Below the pieces are notes generated by a model that saw only the letters and a program-made list of their open reading frames with translations, made no database searches and was not told where the DNA came from. From assembly GCA_052379845.1 (NCBI GenBank), contig JBQTCF010000013.1: a stretch of 64,000 nucleotides of DNA. One strand, 5' to 3'. Of the stretch, positions 49,235-57,512 are shown in pieces. The translations under genes were made by a program, and so were the position numbers. Positions within the stretch are counted from its first letter, which is position 1, and the number at the start of each line of letters is the position of its first letter. Source of the DNA: Roseinatronobacter sp052379845 (lineage in GTDB: Bacteria > Pseudomonadota > Alphaproteobacteria > Rhodobacterales > Rhodobacteraceae).

Positions 49235-51807
49235 CGGATATTGCCCCCCCAACCCTGTCGGCGCTGTCCGAAGGGCAGGCACCGGCAGACATGCCCGCCA
49301 ACCCGCCGCAATCGGCCTTGCGGCTGCACCGCGACCTGGCGCGGGTCTGGGCGAATGGTCGCGGGGTGTGGGGGCAGGTCACAGCGGTAAGCCACACAAC
49401 GCTGGGGCTGCGGTTCATGGCGACGGCATTTGTATTCTTCGCCATTGGGGGGGTTTTGTCGATGCTGATCCGCGCGCAACTGGCCACCCGTCAGGGCGCG
49501 TTTCTGGATACGGACCTGTATAACCAGATTTTCACCATGCATGGCAGTATCATGATGTTCCTGTTCGCCATTCCCCTGTTGGAGGGGGTGGCCATATGGC
49601 TGTTGCCCAAATTGCTGGGCACACGGGACATGGCCTTCCCGCGCCTGACGGCGCTGGGGTATTGGTGCTACTTGTTTGGCGGGCTGATCATGCTGACAGC
49701 GCTTTTGTTCGGTGTGGCCCCGCGCGATGGCTGGTTCATGTATACGCCCCTGTCCGGCGCCACCTACAGCCCCGGCATAAATGCCGATGTGTGGTTGCTG
49801 GGGGTCACGTTTGTGGAAATCTCGGCCATAGCGGCGGCGGTGGAAATTACTGTCACCATTCTGCGCCAGCGCGCACCGGGCATGAAGCTGACTGAAATGC
49901 CGCTATTTGCATGGTATATGCTGGGCACAAGCGCGATGATGCTGGTGGGCTTTCCGCCGCTGATTGCGGGGTCGGTGTTGCTGGAGGTGGAGCGCGCCTT
50001 CGGCTGGCCGTTTTTCGACCCCACGCGCGGGGGTGATCCGCTGCTGTGGCAACACCTGTTCTGGCTGTTTGGCCACCCGGAAGTGTATATCATTTTCCTG
50101 CCAGCGGCGGGGGCCTTATCCACCATCATTCCGGTGATGTGCCGCACGCCCATTCTGGGCTATGGCGCGATTGTGGCGGCCATTCTGGGGTTGGTGTTTT
50201 TGTCCTTTGGCTTGTGGGTGCATCATATGTTCACTGTGGGCATTCCACATCTGGCGCTGGCGTTCTTTTCGGCTGCATCTGTGCTGGTGGCTGTGCCAAC
50301 GGCGGTGCAGGTGTTCGCGTGGATCGGCACCATGTGGAAGGGCAGGCCGGAACTGCATTTGCCGATGCTGCATATATTGGGGTTTTTCCTGACTTTCGTG
50401 ATGGGCGGGTTGACGGGGGTGATGCTGGCGATTGTGCCTTTCAACTGGCAGGCCCATGACACGGCCTTTGTGACGGCGCATCTGCATTATGTGCTGATTG
50501 GCGGGTTCGTGTTCCCGATGATGGCGGCGGTCACCTACTGGATGCCGCTGATCACGGGCAAGGCGCGCGTCAGGGGCGTGGGAGAGGCCGCCTTCTGGGT
50601 CATCCTGCCGGGGTTTCACGGCACGTTTTTCATCATGCATCTGACGGGCTTGTTGGGCATGCCGCGCCGGATTGATGCCTATCCCGACAACGCGGAATGG
50701 GAATGGCTGAACCTGACATCATCGCTGTTCGGGTTTGTGCTGACCATCGGTTTTGCGATTTTCGCGCTGGACCTGATTTTGCAAGCCACGCTGGGCGCGC
50801 GCGCGCGGCGCGACCCGTGGCGCGCGCCGACGCTGGATTGGGCCATGCTGGTGCCTGCGCCCTGCTACAATTTCGCTTCGCTGCCGGTGGGGCGCCATCT
50901 GGGGGGGTGGGCGCGCGATGTGGCGCCTGCGCTGGCGCGCGGGCAGGGGGTGCTGGCGGGCGCCCCGCGCGCCCGGCGCGAGGTGCTGGTCACCACAGCG
51001 GGCGATGCGCGGCCCTGTCATGTGGCGGTTTTGCCGGGCAATACGGGCCTGCCGCTGGGGCTGGCGGCCTGTATCGCGGTGTTTGTGCTGCTGATGCTGG
51101 CCAGCCAGTATGCGTTGGCGGGGGCGGCGCTGTGGGCCGTGGCGGTTCTGGTCTGGGTGTGGGTGCGCGCGATGGCCCCGTCTGGCGATATGCGCCCTGT
51201 GGAAATTGCCCCCGCTGTGGTTGTGCCTGTGCACCATTGCACCCCCCGCCCGACACTGGCGCAAAGCGGGCTTCATGCGTTGTTGGTGGCGGATGGGGCG
51301 CTGTTTGCATCCTTGTTGTTCGGGGTGGCGTTTTTGTCGGTGGTCACCCAAGGGCCTGCGCCCCTGCCTGCGCGGGTGGAAAACCTGACTGTGGCGCTGG
51401 TGCTGGGCGGGGCTGTGGGTGCGCTGGCGCTTGGGGCGGGATGCGCGCGCGCCGCAGCGGCGGGGCGGGGGCGCGCGCGGTGGGCGGCGCTGGCGGGGGG
51501 GCTGTGCAACCTTGTCGCGCTGGGCGCGTTGGTCGCGCTGGCCACCCAACTGGATGACCCGCGCGCCCATGCCCGCGATGCGTTGCGCGCGGCCATGCTG
51601 GGCTATGTCGCGCTGCATGTGCTGGTTGCGGGCGCGATGGCTGCATTCACCGCGGATCAGGTCCGGCGCGGTGAAATTGCGCCACCTGCCGCGGCGGGCA
51701 TGGGGGCGGGGGCTGCGCGGGCATGGAACAGCTGGCAGGGCTTCACAGCCCTGACTGCGCTTGTCACAGCGGTGGTGTTTGTGGTGCAGGCAGGTGCTGC
51801 GTCATGA
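49231..51807 (+). CDS. ctaD: Cytochrome c oxidase subunit I fused to subunit III
   Basis: An 858-residue fusion. Residues about 50-560 are subunit I with 12 helices: haem a His in FTMHGSIMMFLF, CuB/haem a3 site with FGHPEVYIIFLP (His-Tyr crosslink; Glu of HPEV marks an A1-type proton path), WVHHMF, and TAHLHYVLIGG. Residues about 600-850 are a divergent subunit III. It reduces oxygen to water and pumps protons. Subunit I+III fusions are known in alternative oxidase operons (coxMNOP-like). ATGA-coupled to coxB. Confidence 0.93.
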   Translation: MTDIAPPTLSALSEGQAPADMPANPPQSALRLHRDLARVWANGRGVWGQVTAVSHTTLGLRFMATAFVFFAIGGVLSMLIRAQLATRQGAFLDTDLYNQIFTMHGSIMMFLFAIPLLEGVAIWLLPKLLGTRDMAFPRLTALGYWCYLFGGLIMLTALLFGVAPRDGWFMYTPLSGATYSPGINADVWLLGVTFVEISAIAAAVEITVTILRQRAPGMKLTEMPLFAWYMLGTSAMMLVGFPPLIAGSVLLEVERAFGWPFFDPTRGGDPLLWQHLFWLFGHPEVYIIFLPAAGALSTIIPVMCRTPILGYGAIVAAILGLVFLSFGLWVHHMFTVGIPHLALAFFSAASVLVAVPTAVQVFAWIGTMWKGRPELHLPMLHILGFFLTFVMGGLTGVMLAIVPFNWQAHDTAFVTAHLHYVLIGGFVFPMMAAVTYWMPLITGKARVRGVGEAAFWVILPGFHGTFFIMHLTGLLGMPRRIDAYPDNAEWEWLNLTSSLFGFVLTIGFAIFALDLILQATLGARARRDPWRAPTLDWAMLVPAPCYNFASLPVGRHLGGWARDVAPALARGQGVLAGAPRARREVLVTTAGDARPCHVAVLPGNTGLPLGLAACIAVFVLLMLASQYALAGAALWAVAVLVWVWVRAMAPSGDMRPVEIAPAVVVPVHHCTPRPTLAQSGLHALLVADGALFASLLFGVAFLSVVTQGPAPLPARVENLTVALVLGGAVGALALGAGCARAAAAGRGRARWAALAGGLCNLVALGALVALATQLDDPRAHARDALRAAMLGYVALHVLVAGAMAAFTADQVRRGEIAPPAAAGMGAGAARAWNSWQGFTALTALVTAVVFVVQAGAAS

Positions 51808-52094
51808 AATGGCTGGCCCTGACCCTTGCTGGCCCGACATTGTGGGCGGTGGTGTTTGTGGCGGTCTATGGGCTGCATGGTGTGGCCTGCGCGGGGCATG
51901 GGGTGCCGGGCATGGGCGCGCGCGCGGCCATGATCGCGGTTTGGGCGGGGGGGATGGCTGCGCATGTGGCGGTGTTGCGCGCCTTGCCCGCAGGCCCTGC
52001 GCGCGCGGTTTTCATTCCACATGCGGGGGCGTGGATCGGGCTGGTGGCAACGGCCTTCACGCTTTTCCCGCTGTTGGTGGTCAGCAGTTGCTAG
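51804..52094 (+). CDS. Small membrane protein ending the oxidase operon
   Basis: A 96-residue protein with three helices (about 5-25, 38-58, 72-92): LTLAGPTLWAVVFVAVYGLH, then VACAGHG and IPHAGAWIGLVATAF. It overlaps the oxidase subunit I+III stop by 4 bases, and its own stop overlaps the start of a solo repeat. Probably a small structural or assembly subunit; no named family recognised. Confidence 0.78.
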   Translation: MKWLALTLAGPTLWAVVFVAVYGLHGVACAGHGVPGMGARAAMIAVWAGGMAAHVAVLRALPAGPARAVFIPHAGAWIGLVATAFTLFPLLVVSSC

Positions 52095-52145
52095 AGCAGC
52101 TTCGAGACGTTCAAAACCGGTTTCCACTTTTGCGCAATCTGCTTC
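52094..52145 (+). repeat. Degenerate solo copy of the AACCGGTTCCC hairpin repeat
   Basis: TTCAAAACCGGTTTCCACTT with flanking GAGCAG...CTGCTTC shows the same layout with diverged arms, immediately after the oxidase operon. The 382-base stretch 52095-52476 otherwise holds two hairpins and no supported gene. Confidence 0.65.
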
Positions 52146-52167
52146 AGGCGGGGGGGGCTTACCAAGG

Positions 52168-52206
52168 AAAAAAACCCATCCTGCAGGCCAATGGCCGCAA
52201 GATGGG
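52168..52206 (-). terminator. Possible intrinsic terminator on the minus strand
   Basis: On the minus strand CCCATC...GATGGG (with inner GCGGCC/GGCCTGC pairing) is followed by TTTTTTT (52168-52174). It could end the transcript of the minus gene at 52477-52758. Confidence 0.6.
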
Positions 52207-52409
52207 CAAGTCAGGACTGGAGGGCACCAGGCAATGATAACGGCCTGACACCCCAACAGGGACATAGATAAAACGCACCGCGCGCCCGTTGGTTCCTGAC
52301 CTATGCGCAAGATTTGCGCGACATGGACGCGGCGCGGGCGCGGTGTGTCGCGCTGGTTCGTGGAATGCGCTGTTGGAAGGCAGCGACTGCAGCCGCTGGC
52401 GCAGACGCA

Positions 52410-52437
52410 AAGGCCCCTGTCGCGCAACAGGGGCCTT
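52410..52437. terminator. 11-bp perfect hairpin
   Basis: AAGGCCCCTGT pairs with ACAGGGGCCTT around CGCGCA, 40 bases past the minus gene's stop; few Us follow on either strand. Confidence 0.5.
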
Positions 52438-52476
52438 GCCTGGGATTGGACTTGGCACCGGGCCAGTTCGGGGGTG

Positions 52477-52758
52477 TTAATCTGCCGGCGGGGCAGGTTC
52501 GTCAATAATCTGGGGGGTGTCTTCGGGCTGGTTTGCGGGGCCTGTTATAACCCCCTCGGCGGGCAGGCCGGTTTCGGACTGTGTTTGTCCTGCGGGGGCC
52601 TGCGCGGGGGGGTCGGCGGGGTCGGGTTCGACAACCAGCGTCCGGACCAGCAACCACCCCAGAAACGCCACAGCAAGAATAACCCCGATCGCCATGCCCA
52701 CCAAGGGGCCGCGATGGCGGCGGGCCTGTTTCTTCGGATTGGTGTCAGGTGCACTCAT
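52477..52758 (-). CDS. Single-helix membrane protein with Pro-rich tail, putative stress gene
   Basis: A 93-residue protein: a basic N-terminus (KKQARRHRG), one membrane helix (about 18-40: PLVGMAIGVILAVAFLGWLL) and an acidic Pro/Gln-rich periplasmic tail. No family recognised. A GGAAC-N17-CGTT site on the same strand lies 108 bases upstream of its ATG at 52758, with two candidate terminators beyond its stop, so it looks like an independent stress-responsive unit. Confidence 0.65.
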   Translation of the reverse strand: MSAPDTNPKKQARRHRGPLVGMAIGVILAVAFLGWLLVRTLVVEPDPADPPAQAPAGQTQSETGLPAEGVITGPANQPEDTPQIIDEPAPPAD

Positions 52759-52865
52759 GGTTCTATGGTCCTTTCTGGGCCTGCGGACCTGCTGGCGCGG
52801 TGCCTTGGGTCCGGCTGCGGCGGGCGCGTGTGGTCCTGCGCGGCCGCTTGGGGGTGTTGGTCATC

Positions 52866-52891
52866 AACGCATGGCCGTGGGGGGTGGTTCC
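52866..52891 (-). promoter_or_regulatory. EcfG-type promoter candidate for the single-helix protein
   Basis: The minus strand reads GGAAC (52887-52891), 17 bases, CGTT (52866-52869). It is back to back with the plus-strand site at 53004. Confidence 0.65.
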
Positions 52892-52893
52892 GT

Positions 52894-52955
52894 TTATTCC
52901 CGCAAGACTGGCATTTCCTAAAGATTATTCCCGCAAGGCTGGCATTTCCTAAAGA
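52894..52955 (+). repeat. Two tandem 31-bp repeats
   Basis: TTATTCCCGCAAG(A/G)CTGGC...CTAAAGA occurs at 52894-52924 and 52925-52955 with one difference, followed by a decayed third copy (GGGCATTCCTGAAAG). It lies between the two divergent EcfG-type promoters. Confidence 0.82.
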
Positions 52956-53003
52956 CGGGCATTCCTGAAAGCGCGGCATCCCCGCTGGCCGGGCATGTGC
53001 CAG

Positions 53004-53028
53004 GGAACCGCATCCTTGGGTCTGCGTT
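53004..53028 (+). promoter_or_regulatory. EcfG-type promoter of the AI-2E family permease gene
   Basis: GGAAC (53004-53008), 16 bases, CGTT (53025-53028). A start near 53035 makes ATG 53081 the true gene start and excludes ATG 52997. Confidence 0.82.
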
Positions 53029-53080
53029 ACCTTTCAAGGTGCCCCGTCTGTGCAATCCCCCAACCGAAAGGCCGCCCCCC

Positions 53081-54244
53081 ATGCCCCTGTCACCCAACCG
53101 GCCGGGCCAAGGCCCCGTTCGGGCCACTGCCCCGGCCAGCCCTGCGGCAATCCCGCAGCGCATATCGGTTATGGTGACAGGTATTTTCTGCATTCTGCTG
53201 TTGGGGGCAGTGCAATATGCGGGCAGTTTCCTGTTGCCGGTTTTCACGGCTGTGTTGCTGTTTTTCGTGTTCATGCCCCTGCAGCGGCGGTTGCTGGCCG
53301 TGGGGCTGCCTGCCACGCCAGTTGCCGCAGCGCTGGTTCTGGGCCTGCTGGCGGGGATTGCGGCGGTTTTTGTGCTGCTTAGTGGCCCTGTCATGCAGCT
53401 TGCCGATAACCTGCCCGATATTCTGCACGACATCAGCGCGCGCCTGCAATCGTTGCAAGCGGCCGTGATGAGCGTGTTGGACGGGGTGGGCGACAGTGAC
53501 CGCGGCTTTGTCCCCGACCTGCGCCAGAGTGCGAACCGCGCGCTTGCCTCGGCAGAGGATAGCAGCAATGCAGATGTGATGCTCAGCACCGCAAGCGGCG
53601 CGTTGACCTATCTGGCCGAAGCGCCTGCGAAGGCGGGGCAGGTGGTGTTCATGCTGATCTTGCTGTTTTTCCTGCTATCGTCGAGCGAGTTGATTTACCT
53701 GAAAATCGTGCAAAGCGTCAGCACGTTTTCCGATAAACGGGTGGCCATCAACACGCTTTACAAGATTGAACGTGATCTGGGCGGGTATCTGGGCACAGTG
53801 ACGCTGATCAATGCGGGGCTGGGCGTCTGTGTGGGTGGGGCCATGTGGGCGTTGGGAATGCCGGTGCCGTTGCTGTTTGCGGCGCTGGCCTTCACGTTGA
53901 ATTTCATTCCCTATCTGGGGGCGCTGGCGGGGGTTGTGCTGACTGGCATGATTGCGCTTTTGTGGTTTGATGATTTGCAAAGCGTGCTGATGGTAACCCT
54001 TGCCTATGTCACGCTGACCACATTGGAGGGGCAGTTGATCACCCCGCATCTGCTGGCGCGGCGGCTGGCGATGAACCGGGTGATCGTGTTCTTGTCGGTG
54101 GCGTTCTGGGCGTGGATGTGGTCGTTCATGGGAATGCTGATTGCAGTCCCCATGCTGGTGATGGCGCGGGTCATTCTGGAACAGATACCGGGGGCGGCCA
54201 AGGTTGCAAACCTGTTGTCGGATGACACACACCCGCGCGTATGA
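53081..54244 (+). CDS. AI-2E family transporter (PerM-like)
   Basis: A 387-residue membrane protein with about eight helices. Family marks: FTAVLLFFVFMPLQRRL near residue 55, the amphipathic region DNLPDILHDISARLQSLQ, and the conserved late part ALAFTLNFIPYLGALAG, TLEGQLITPHLLARRLAMN and LIAVPMLVMARVI. PerM-like proteins export small molecules or ions; some exchange Na+ and H+. Its 3' end runs into a 15-base tandem repeat. A member of the EcfG-type promoter set. Confidence 0.9.
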   Translation: MPLSPNRPGQGPVRATAPASPAAIPQRISVMVTGIFCILLLGAVQYAGSFLLPVFTAVLLFFVFMPLQRRLLAVGLPATPVAAALVLGLLAGIAAVFVLLSGPVMQLADNLPDILHDISARLQSLQAAVMSVLDGVGDSDRGFVPDLRQSANRALASAEDSSNADVMLSTASGALTYLAEAPAKAGQVVFMLILLFFLLSSSELIYLKIVQSVSTFSDKRVAINTLYKIERDLGGYLGTVTLINAGLGVCVGGAMWALGMPVPLLFAALAFTLNFIPYLGALAGVVLTGMIALLWFDDLQSVLMVTLAYVTLTTLEGQLITPHLLARRLAMNRVIVFLSVAFWAWMWSFMGMLIAVPMLVMARVILEQIPGAAKVANLLSDDTHPRV

Positions 54245-54288
54245 CACCCGCGCGTATGACACCCGCGCGTATGACACCCGCGCGTCAG
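54229..54288 (+). repeat. Four tandem 15-bp repeats at a gene end
   Basis: ACACCCGCGCGTATG is repeated at 54229, 54244, 54259 and 54274 (last copy ends CAG). The permease stop codon TGA spans the first unit boundary; in the frame beyond it the repeat would encode a YDTRA pentapeptide. Confidence 0.88.
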
Positions 54289-54376
54289 CGGGTATGAAAA
54301 AGCGCCGCGCCACCAGCCTGTGGCGCAGCGGTTGGGGGGGGCATGCCCGCCCGGGGGCCAGTGTCAAGCGTCCCGG

Positions 54377-54787
54377 TCAAGCGTCCCGGTCGGGCGGCGG
54401 TGGCGGGCGGCGGCGGTTACGATTGCGGACCTGAACATAGGTGTTCACCCCGAACAGGAACGCTTCCAGCAAGGCGGGAAATTCCCCCTTTGGCTGATAA
54501 GCCTGCCCGCGCGCGGCAGTGGCGCGCAAATCCGCGTCCAGCGACGGGACAGGGGGCGGGCGCCTTAGGCGTTTGATCAGCAGCAAAACCCCCGACAGCC
54601 CAAGAAAGAACAGCCCCATCACATAGGTGGCCACCAGCGATGAAAACTGCACCGCCAGCAACATCCACAGTGCGGCCACCATGAAGCCAAGCCCCACAAC
54701 CAGCATTGCGCCGGCGCAAAGCGCCAGCGCGATATTGCCGCCATGCCAGCCGGCCTGACGTTTGATATGGTGCAGCCTGTGCAGCAT
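54377..54787 (-). CDS. Phage-holin-family / YqjE-like (DUF1469) membrane protein
   Basis: A 136-residue protein with two long helices in a hairpin (about 18-42 and 48-72: IALALCAGAMLVVGLGFMVA, YVMGLFFLGLSGVLLLI), then a basic tail. This is the PF07332 arrangement, and such genes sit with DUF883 genes (yqjDE) as membrane stress proteins. Its ATG overlaps the upstream stop by one base (TGATG). Confidence 0.85.
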   Translation of the reverse strand: MLHRLHHIKRQAGWHGGNIALALCAGAMLVVGLGFMVAALWMLLAVQFSSLVATYVMGLFFLGLSGVLLLIKRLRRPPPVPSLDADLRATAARGQAYQPKGEFPALLEAFLFGVNTYVQVRNRNRRRPPPPPDRDA

Positions 54788-55188
54788 CAGCGGCGCGACA
54801 GGGCCAGCGCCAGCAAGAACCCCGCACCCGCGGCAAGGCCCATGGCCATGGCCGGGCGTTCGCGGGCGAAGGTTTCGGCAGTTTCCAGCGCCTCGTCCAG
54901 CTGGTCAGTGGCGTAATCATAGCCGTCCTCGGCCATTTTGACAGCCCGCCTGCCGCTGTGGCGGGCGCGGGACCGGGCTTGGCGGGCTTTTGCGTAGCCT
55001 GCTTTTTTTGTGGCTTCTGTCAGCTCGGCCAGATCGGATTTGACCAGCGCGAGTTGTTCCTTGAGTTCTTCATAGGTCAGGTCCGCCAGATCGGAAATTT
55101 CATCGGCGGCGGCCCCGGCATGGGCCTTGACGTTTGCGGCCGTTTCCTTGCCGTCCTGTTTCAGTTTTGACACGGGTTGTCGTGACAT
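54787..55188 (-). CDS. DUF883 (ElaB/YqjD-like) membrane-anchored protein
   Basis: A 133-residue protein: a helical, charged N-terminal part (DLADLTYEELKEQLALVKSD, a coiled coil) and a C-terminal membrane anchor with RPAMAMGLAAGAGFLLALAL followed by SRR. ElaB/YqjD proteins tether stationary-phase ribosomes to the membrane. AAGGGGG precedes ATG 55188. First of a pair with the YqjE-like gene. Confidence 0.88.
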   Translation of the reverse strand: MSRQPVSKLKQDGKETAANVKAHAGAAADEISDLADLTYEELKEQLALVKSDLAELTEATKKAGYAKARQARSRARHSGRRAVKMAEDGYDYATDQLDEALETAETFARERPAMAMGLAAGAGFLLALALSRR

Positions 55189-55312
55189 TCTAAACCCCCT
55201 TTTTCGTGTGTGTGTGTGGCGCGGCGCCAGTGCATCTTCGCCATGGTGTCGGTCATCCGTTCGGGGCGCGGGCGCGGCGGCCCCCCTTTCAGGTGTCAAA
55301 ATTTGGCAGATG

Positions 55313-55510
55313 TCACAGTTTGGACGACCACGCGTCGACCTGCTTTTCGGCTTCATCGCGGGCGATGCCGTATTTTTCCTGAACCTTGCCCACCAGCTTG
55401 TCGCGCTTGCCTGCGGCCTGATCAAGGTCATCATCGGTCAGCTTGCCCCAGTTTTCCTTGGCCGAGCCGGTCAACTGCTTCCATTTCCCTTCGACAATAT
55501 CCCAATTCAT
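55313..55510 (-). CDS. CsbD family stress protein
   Basis: A 65-residue CsbD-like protein: MNWDIVEGKWKQLTGSAKEN, WGKLTDDDLDQAAGKRDKL, and a C-terminal GKVQEKYGIARDEAEKQVD. Small hydrophilic stress proteins of unknown mechanism. ATG 55510 follows a perfect AGGAGG; the 14 extra N-terminal codons in the open frame lie in the leader. An EcfG-type promoter lies 41 bases upstream. It is 124 bases upstream of the DUF883-YqjE pair on the same strand. Confidence 0.95.
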   Translation of the reverse strand: MNWDIVEGKWKQLTGSAKENWGKLTDDDLDQAAGKRDKLVGKVQEKYGIARDEAEKQVDAWSSKL

Positions 55511-55550
55511 CACGTCCTCCTGTGTGGTTTGAATTTTAGTCACGATACCC

Positions 55551-55575
55551 AACGCCGTGCGCGCCGGTGGGTTCC
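55551..55575 (-). promoter_or_regulatory. EcfG-type promoter of the CsbD gene
   Basis: The minus strand reads GGAAC (55571-55575), 16 bases, CGTT (55551-55554), 41 bases before the ATG. Confidence 0.85.
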
Positions 55576-55737
55576 CGCTTCGCGCGATTGCGCCCTGTGG
55601 CGTTGCGTGATTGCCTGTTTATTGGGCGCATGTCTGTGTGCGTGTTCTAATTTTAGGCGCATTTGCGGGGACCGCGTTGTGCGCCGACAGGTTTGTGAAA
55701 AAACTTGACTGAAAAAAAGAAGGGTCCCAATCTCCAG

Positions 55738-55749
55738 ATTGTCGACAAT
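55738..55749. promoter_or_regulatory. ATTGTCGACAAT palindrome upstream of the ABC transporter operon
   Basis: A perfect 12-base palindrome 62 bases before the transporter's first ATG; identical to the one at 62437-62448 next to the GntR regulator. It fits the TNGTN(0-3)ACNA style of GntR-family operators. Confidence 0.72.
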
Positions 55750-55811
55750 TTTGTAGTCAAACCGACGCCTTCGCCGTCGACACATAAAACGGCCCAACAG
55801 GAGATCATATC

Positions 55812-57440
55812 ATGGCGCACGCCAAACGCACCCTAACCGCCGCCCTGCTTGCCAGCACTGTTCTGTCCGTCCCGGTTATGGCGGTCGCGCAAGACAAGAT
55901 CTTGCGCATCGGCATGACGGCAGCAGATATTCCGCGCACCCTTGGCCAACCCGATCAGGGGTTTGAGGGGAACCGCTTCACGGGCATGACAATCTATGAC
56001 AGCCTGACCGCATGGGACCTGAGCAAGGAAGACGAAGCGTCAGTTGTCATTCCGTCGCTGGCCACGCAATGGTCGGTGGACCCTGACGACACCACCAAAT
56101 GGACCTTCGTTCTGCGCGATGATGTCAGCTTCCATGATGGCAGCCCGTTCAATGCCGAAGCGGTGGTCTGGAACGTCCAGAAGGTTCTGGACGAAAGCGC
56201 GCCGCATTTTGATGCAAGTCAGGTCGGTGTGACCGCATCGCGCATGCCGACCTTGCGTTCGGCGCGGGCAATTGACGAATTTACTGTGGAACTGACCACG
56301 TCGGAACCCGACAGCTTTTTGCCCATCAACCTGACCAACCTGTTCATGGCGTCGCCCAGCCATTGGCAGGCGAAATTTGACGAAACCGGCGATGCGGAAT
56401 CGGCTTGGGCGGCCTTTGCTGCTGATCCGTCGGGGTCCGGCCCGTTCCGTGTGACCGGGTTTGTGCCGCGCGAACGGCTGGAACTGGCGGCCAATACCGA
56501 CTACTGGAACCCCGACCGCACGCCCAAACTGGATGGCGTGGTGCTGGTGCCGCTGCCCGAAGCGAATGCGCGCACAGCCGCGTTGCTGTCGGGGCAGGTG
56601 GACTGGATCGAAGCGCCCGCGCCCGATGCCATTCCGCAGATTGAAGCGCGTGGTTTCACCATCTATGCCAACCCGCAACCGCATGTATGGCCGTGGCAAT
56701 TGTCCTTCGCGGAAGACAGCCCATGGCTGGACATTCGCGTGCGCCATGCGGCCAATCTGTGCTTTGACCGCGAAGACCTGCAAATCCTGCTGGGCGGCTA
56801 TATGGGCATTCCCAAGGGCACAGTTGACCCGACGCATCCATGGTGGGGCAACCCGGAATTCGACATTCGCTATGACCTGGATGAGGCACAGCGCCTGATG
56901 AGCGAAGCGGGCTTTTCGGCGGAAAACCCGCTGCGCGTAAAGGTGCAGACATCGGCTTCCGGGTCGGGGCAGATGCAACCCATCCCGATGAACGAATACC
57001 TGCAACAGGCGCTGCGCGATTGCTATTTCGATGTGGAACTGGATGTCATCGAATGGAACACCCTGTTCACCAACTGGCGGCGCGGGGCCACGGATGAAAG
57101 CGCCAATGGCGCGCATGCCATCAACGTGACCTTCGCCACGATGGACCCGTTCTTTGCGATGGTGCGCTTCAGTTCAACGGGCACTTTCCCGCCAGTGTCC
57201 AATAACTGGGGGTATTTCGGCAATGATGAATTCGACGCCCTGATTGCCGATGCCCGCACCACATTCGAAGATGACGCCCGCGATGCGGCCCTGGGGCGGC
57301 TGCACAAACGGCTGGTGGAAGAAGCGCCCTTCGTGTGGGTGGCCCATGACGCTGGCCCGCGCGCCATGTCGGCCCGCGTGACGGGGGTTGTGCAACCCAA
57401 AAGCTGGTTCATCGACATTGCGCCGATGGATATGAACTAA
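55812..57440 (+). CDS. ABC transporter substrate-binding protein (Opp/Dpp family, SBP_bac_5)
   Basis: A 542-residue periplasmic protein: signal peptide (1-26, ending VMAVAQ), then the family pattern from LRIGMTAADIPRTLGQPDQG through WTFVLRDDVSFHDGSPFNAEAVVW (in parts) to SGPFRVTGFVPRERLELAANTDYW. It binds peptides or similar solutes for the two permeases and ATPases that follow. No lipobox, so it is soluble. A 12-base palindrome upstream suggests GntR control. Confidence 0.93.
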   Translation: MAHAKRTLTAALLASTVLSVPVMAVAQDKILRIGMTAADIPRTLGQPDQGFEGNRFTGMTIYDSLTAWDLSKEDEASVVIPSLATQWSVDPDDTTKWTFVLRDDVSFHDGSPFNAEAVVWNVQKVLDESAPHFDASQVGVTASRMPTLRSARAIDEFTVELTTSEPDSFLPINLTNLFMASPSHWQAKFDETGDAESAWAAFAADPSGSGPFRVTGFVPRERLELAANTDYWNPDRTPKLDGVVLVPLPEANARTAALLSGQVDWIEAPAPDAIPQIEARGFTIYANPQPHVWPWQLSFAEDSPWLDIRVRHAANLCFDREDLQILLGGYMGIPKGTVDPTHPWWGNPEFDIRYDLDEAQRLMSEAGFSAENPLRVKVQTSASGSGQMQPIPMNEYLQQALRDCYFDVELDVIEWNTLFTNWRRGATDESANGAHAINVTFATMDPFFAMVRFSSTGTFPPVSNNWGYFGNDEFDALIADARTTFEDDARDAALGRLHKRLVEEAPFVWVAHDAGPRAMSARVTGVVQPKSWFIDIAPMDMN

Positions 57441-57448
57441 GCGATATC

Positions 57449-57479
57449 ACAGGCCCCGGAGTTTCGCGCCGGGGCCTGT
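57449..57479 (+). other. Intercistronic hairpin after the binding-protein gene
   Basis: ACAGGCCCCGG (57449-57459) pairs perfectly with CCGGGGCCTGT (57469-57479). Stems at this place usually stabilise the binding-protein mRNA or partly terminate, giving excess binding protein over permease. Confidence 0.72.
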
Positions 57480-57512
57480 GCCGTTCCTGTCTGCCACCCG
57501 AAAGGACAGCCC

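Noticed and set aside
52303..52968. A 221-codon plus-strand frame
   Set aside because: It crosses a terminator-like hairpin and the antisense of the single-helix gene, is Gly/Cys-rich, and shows no domain.
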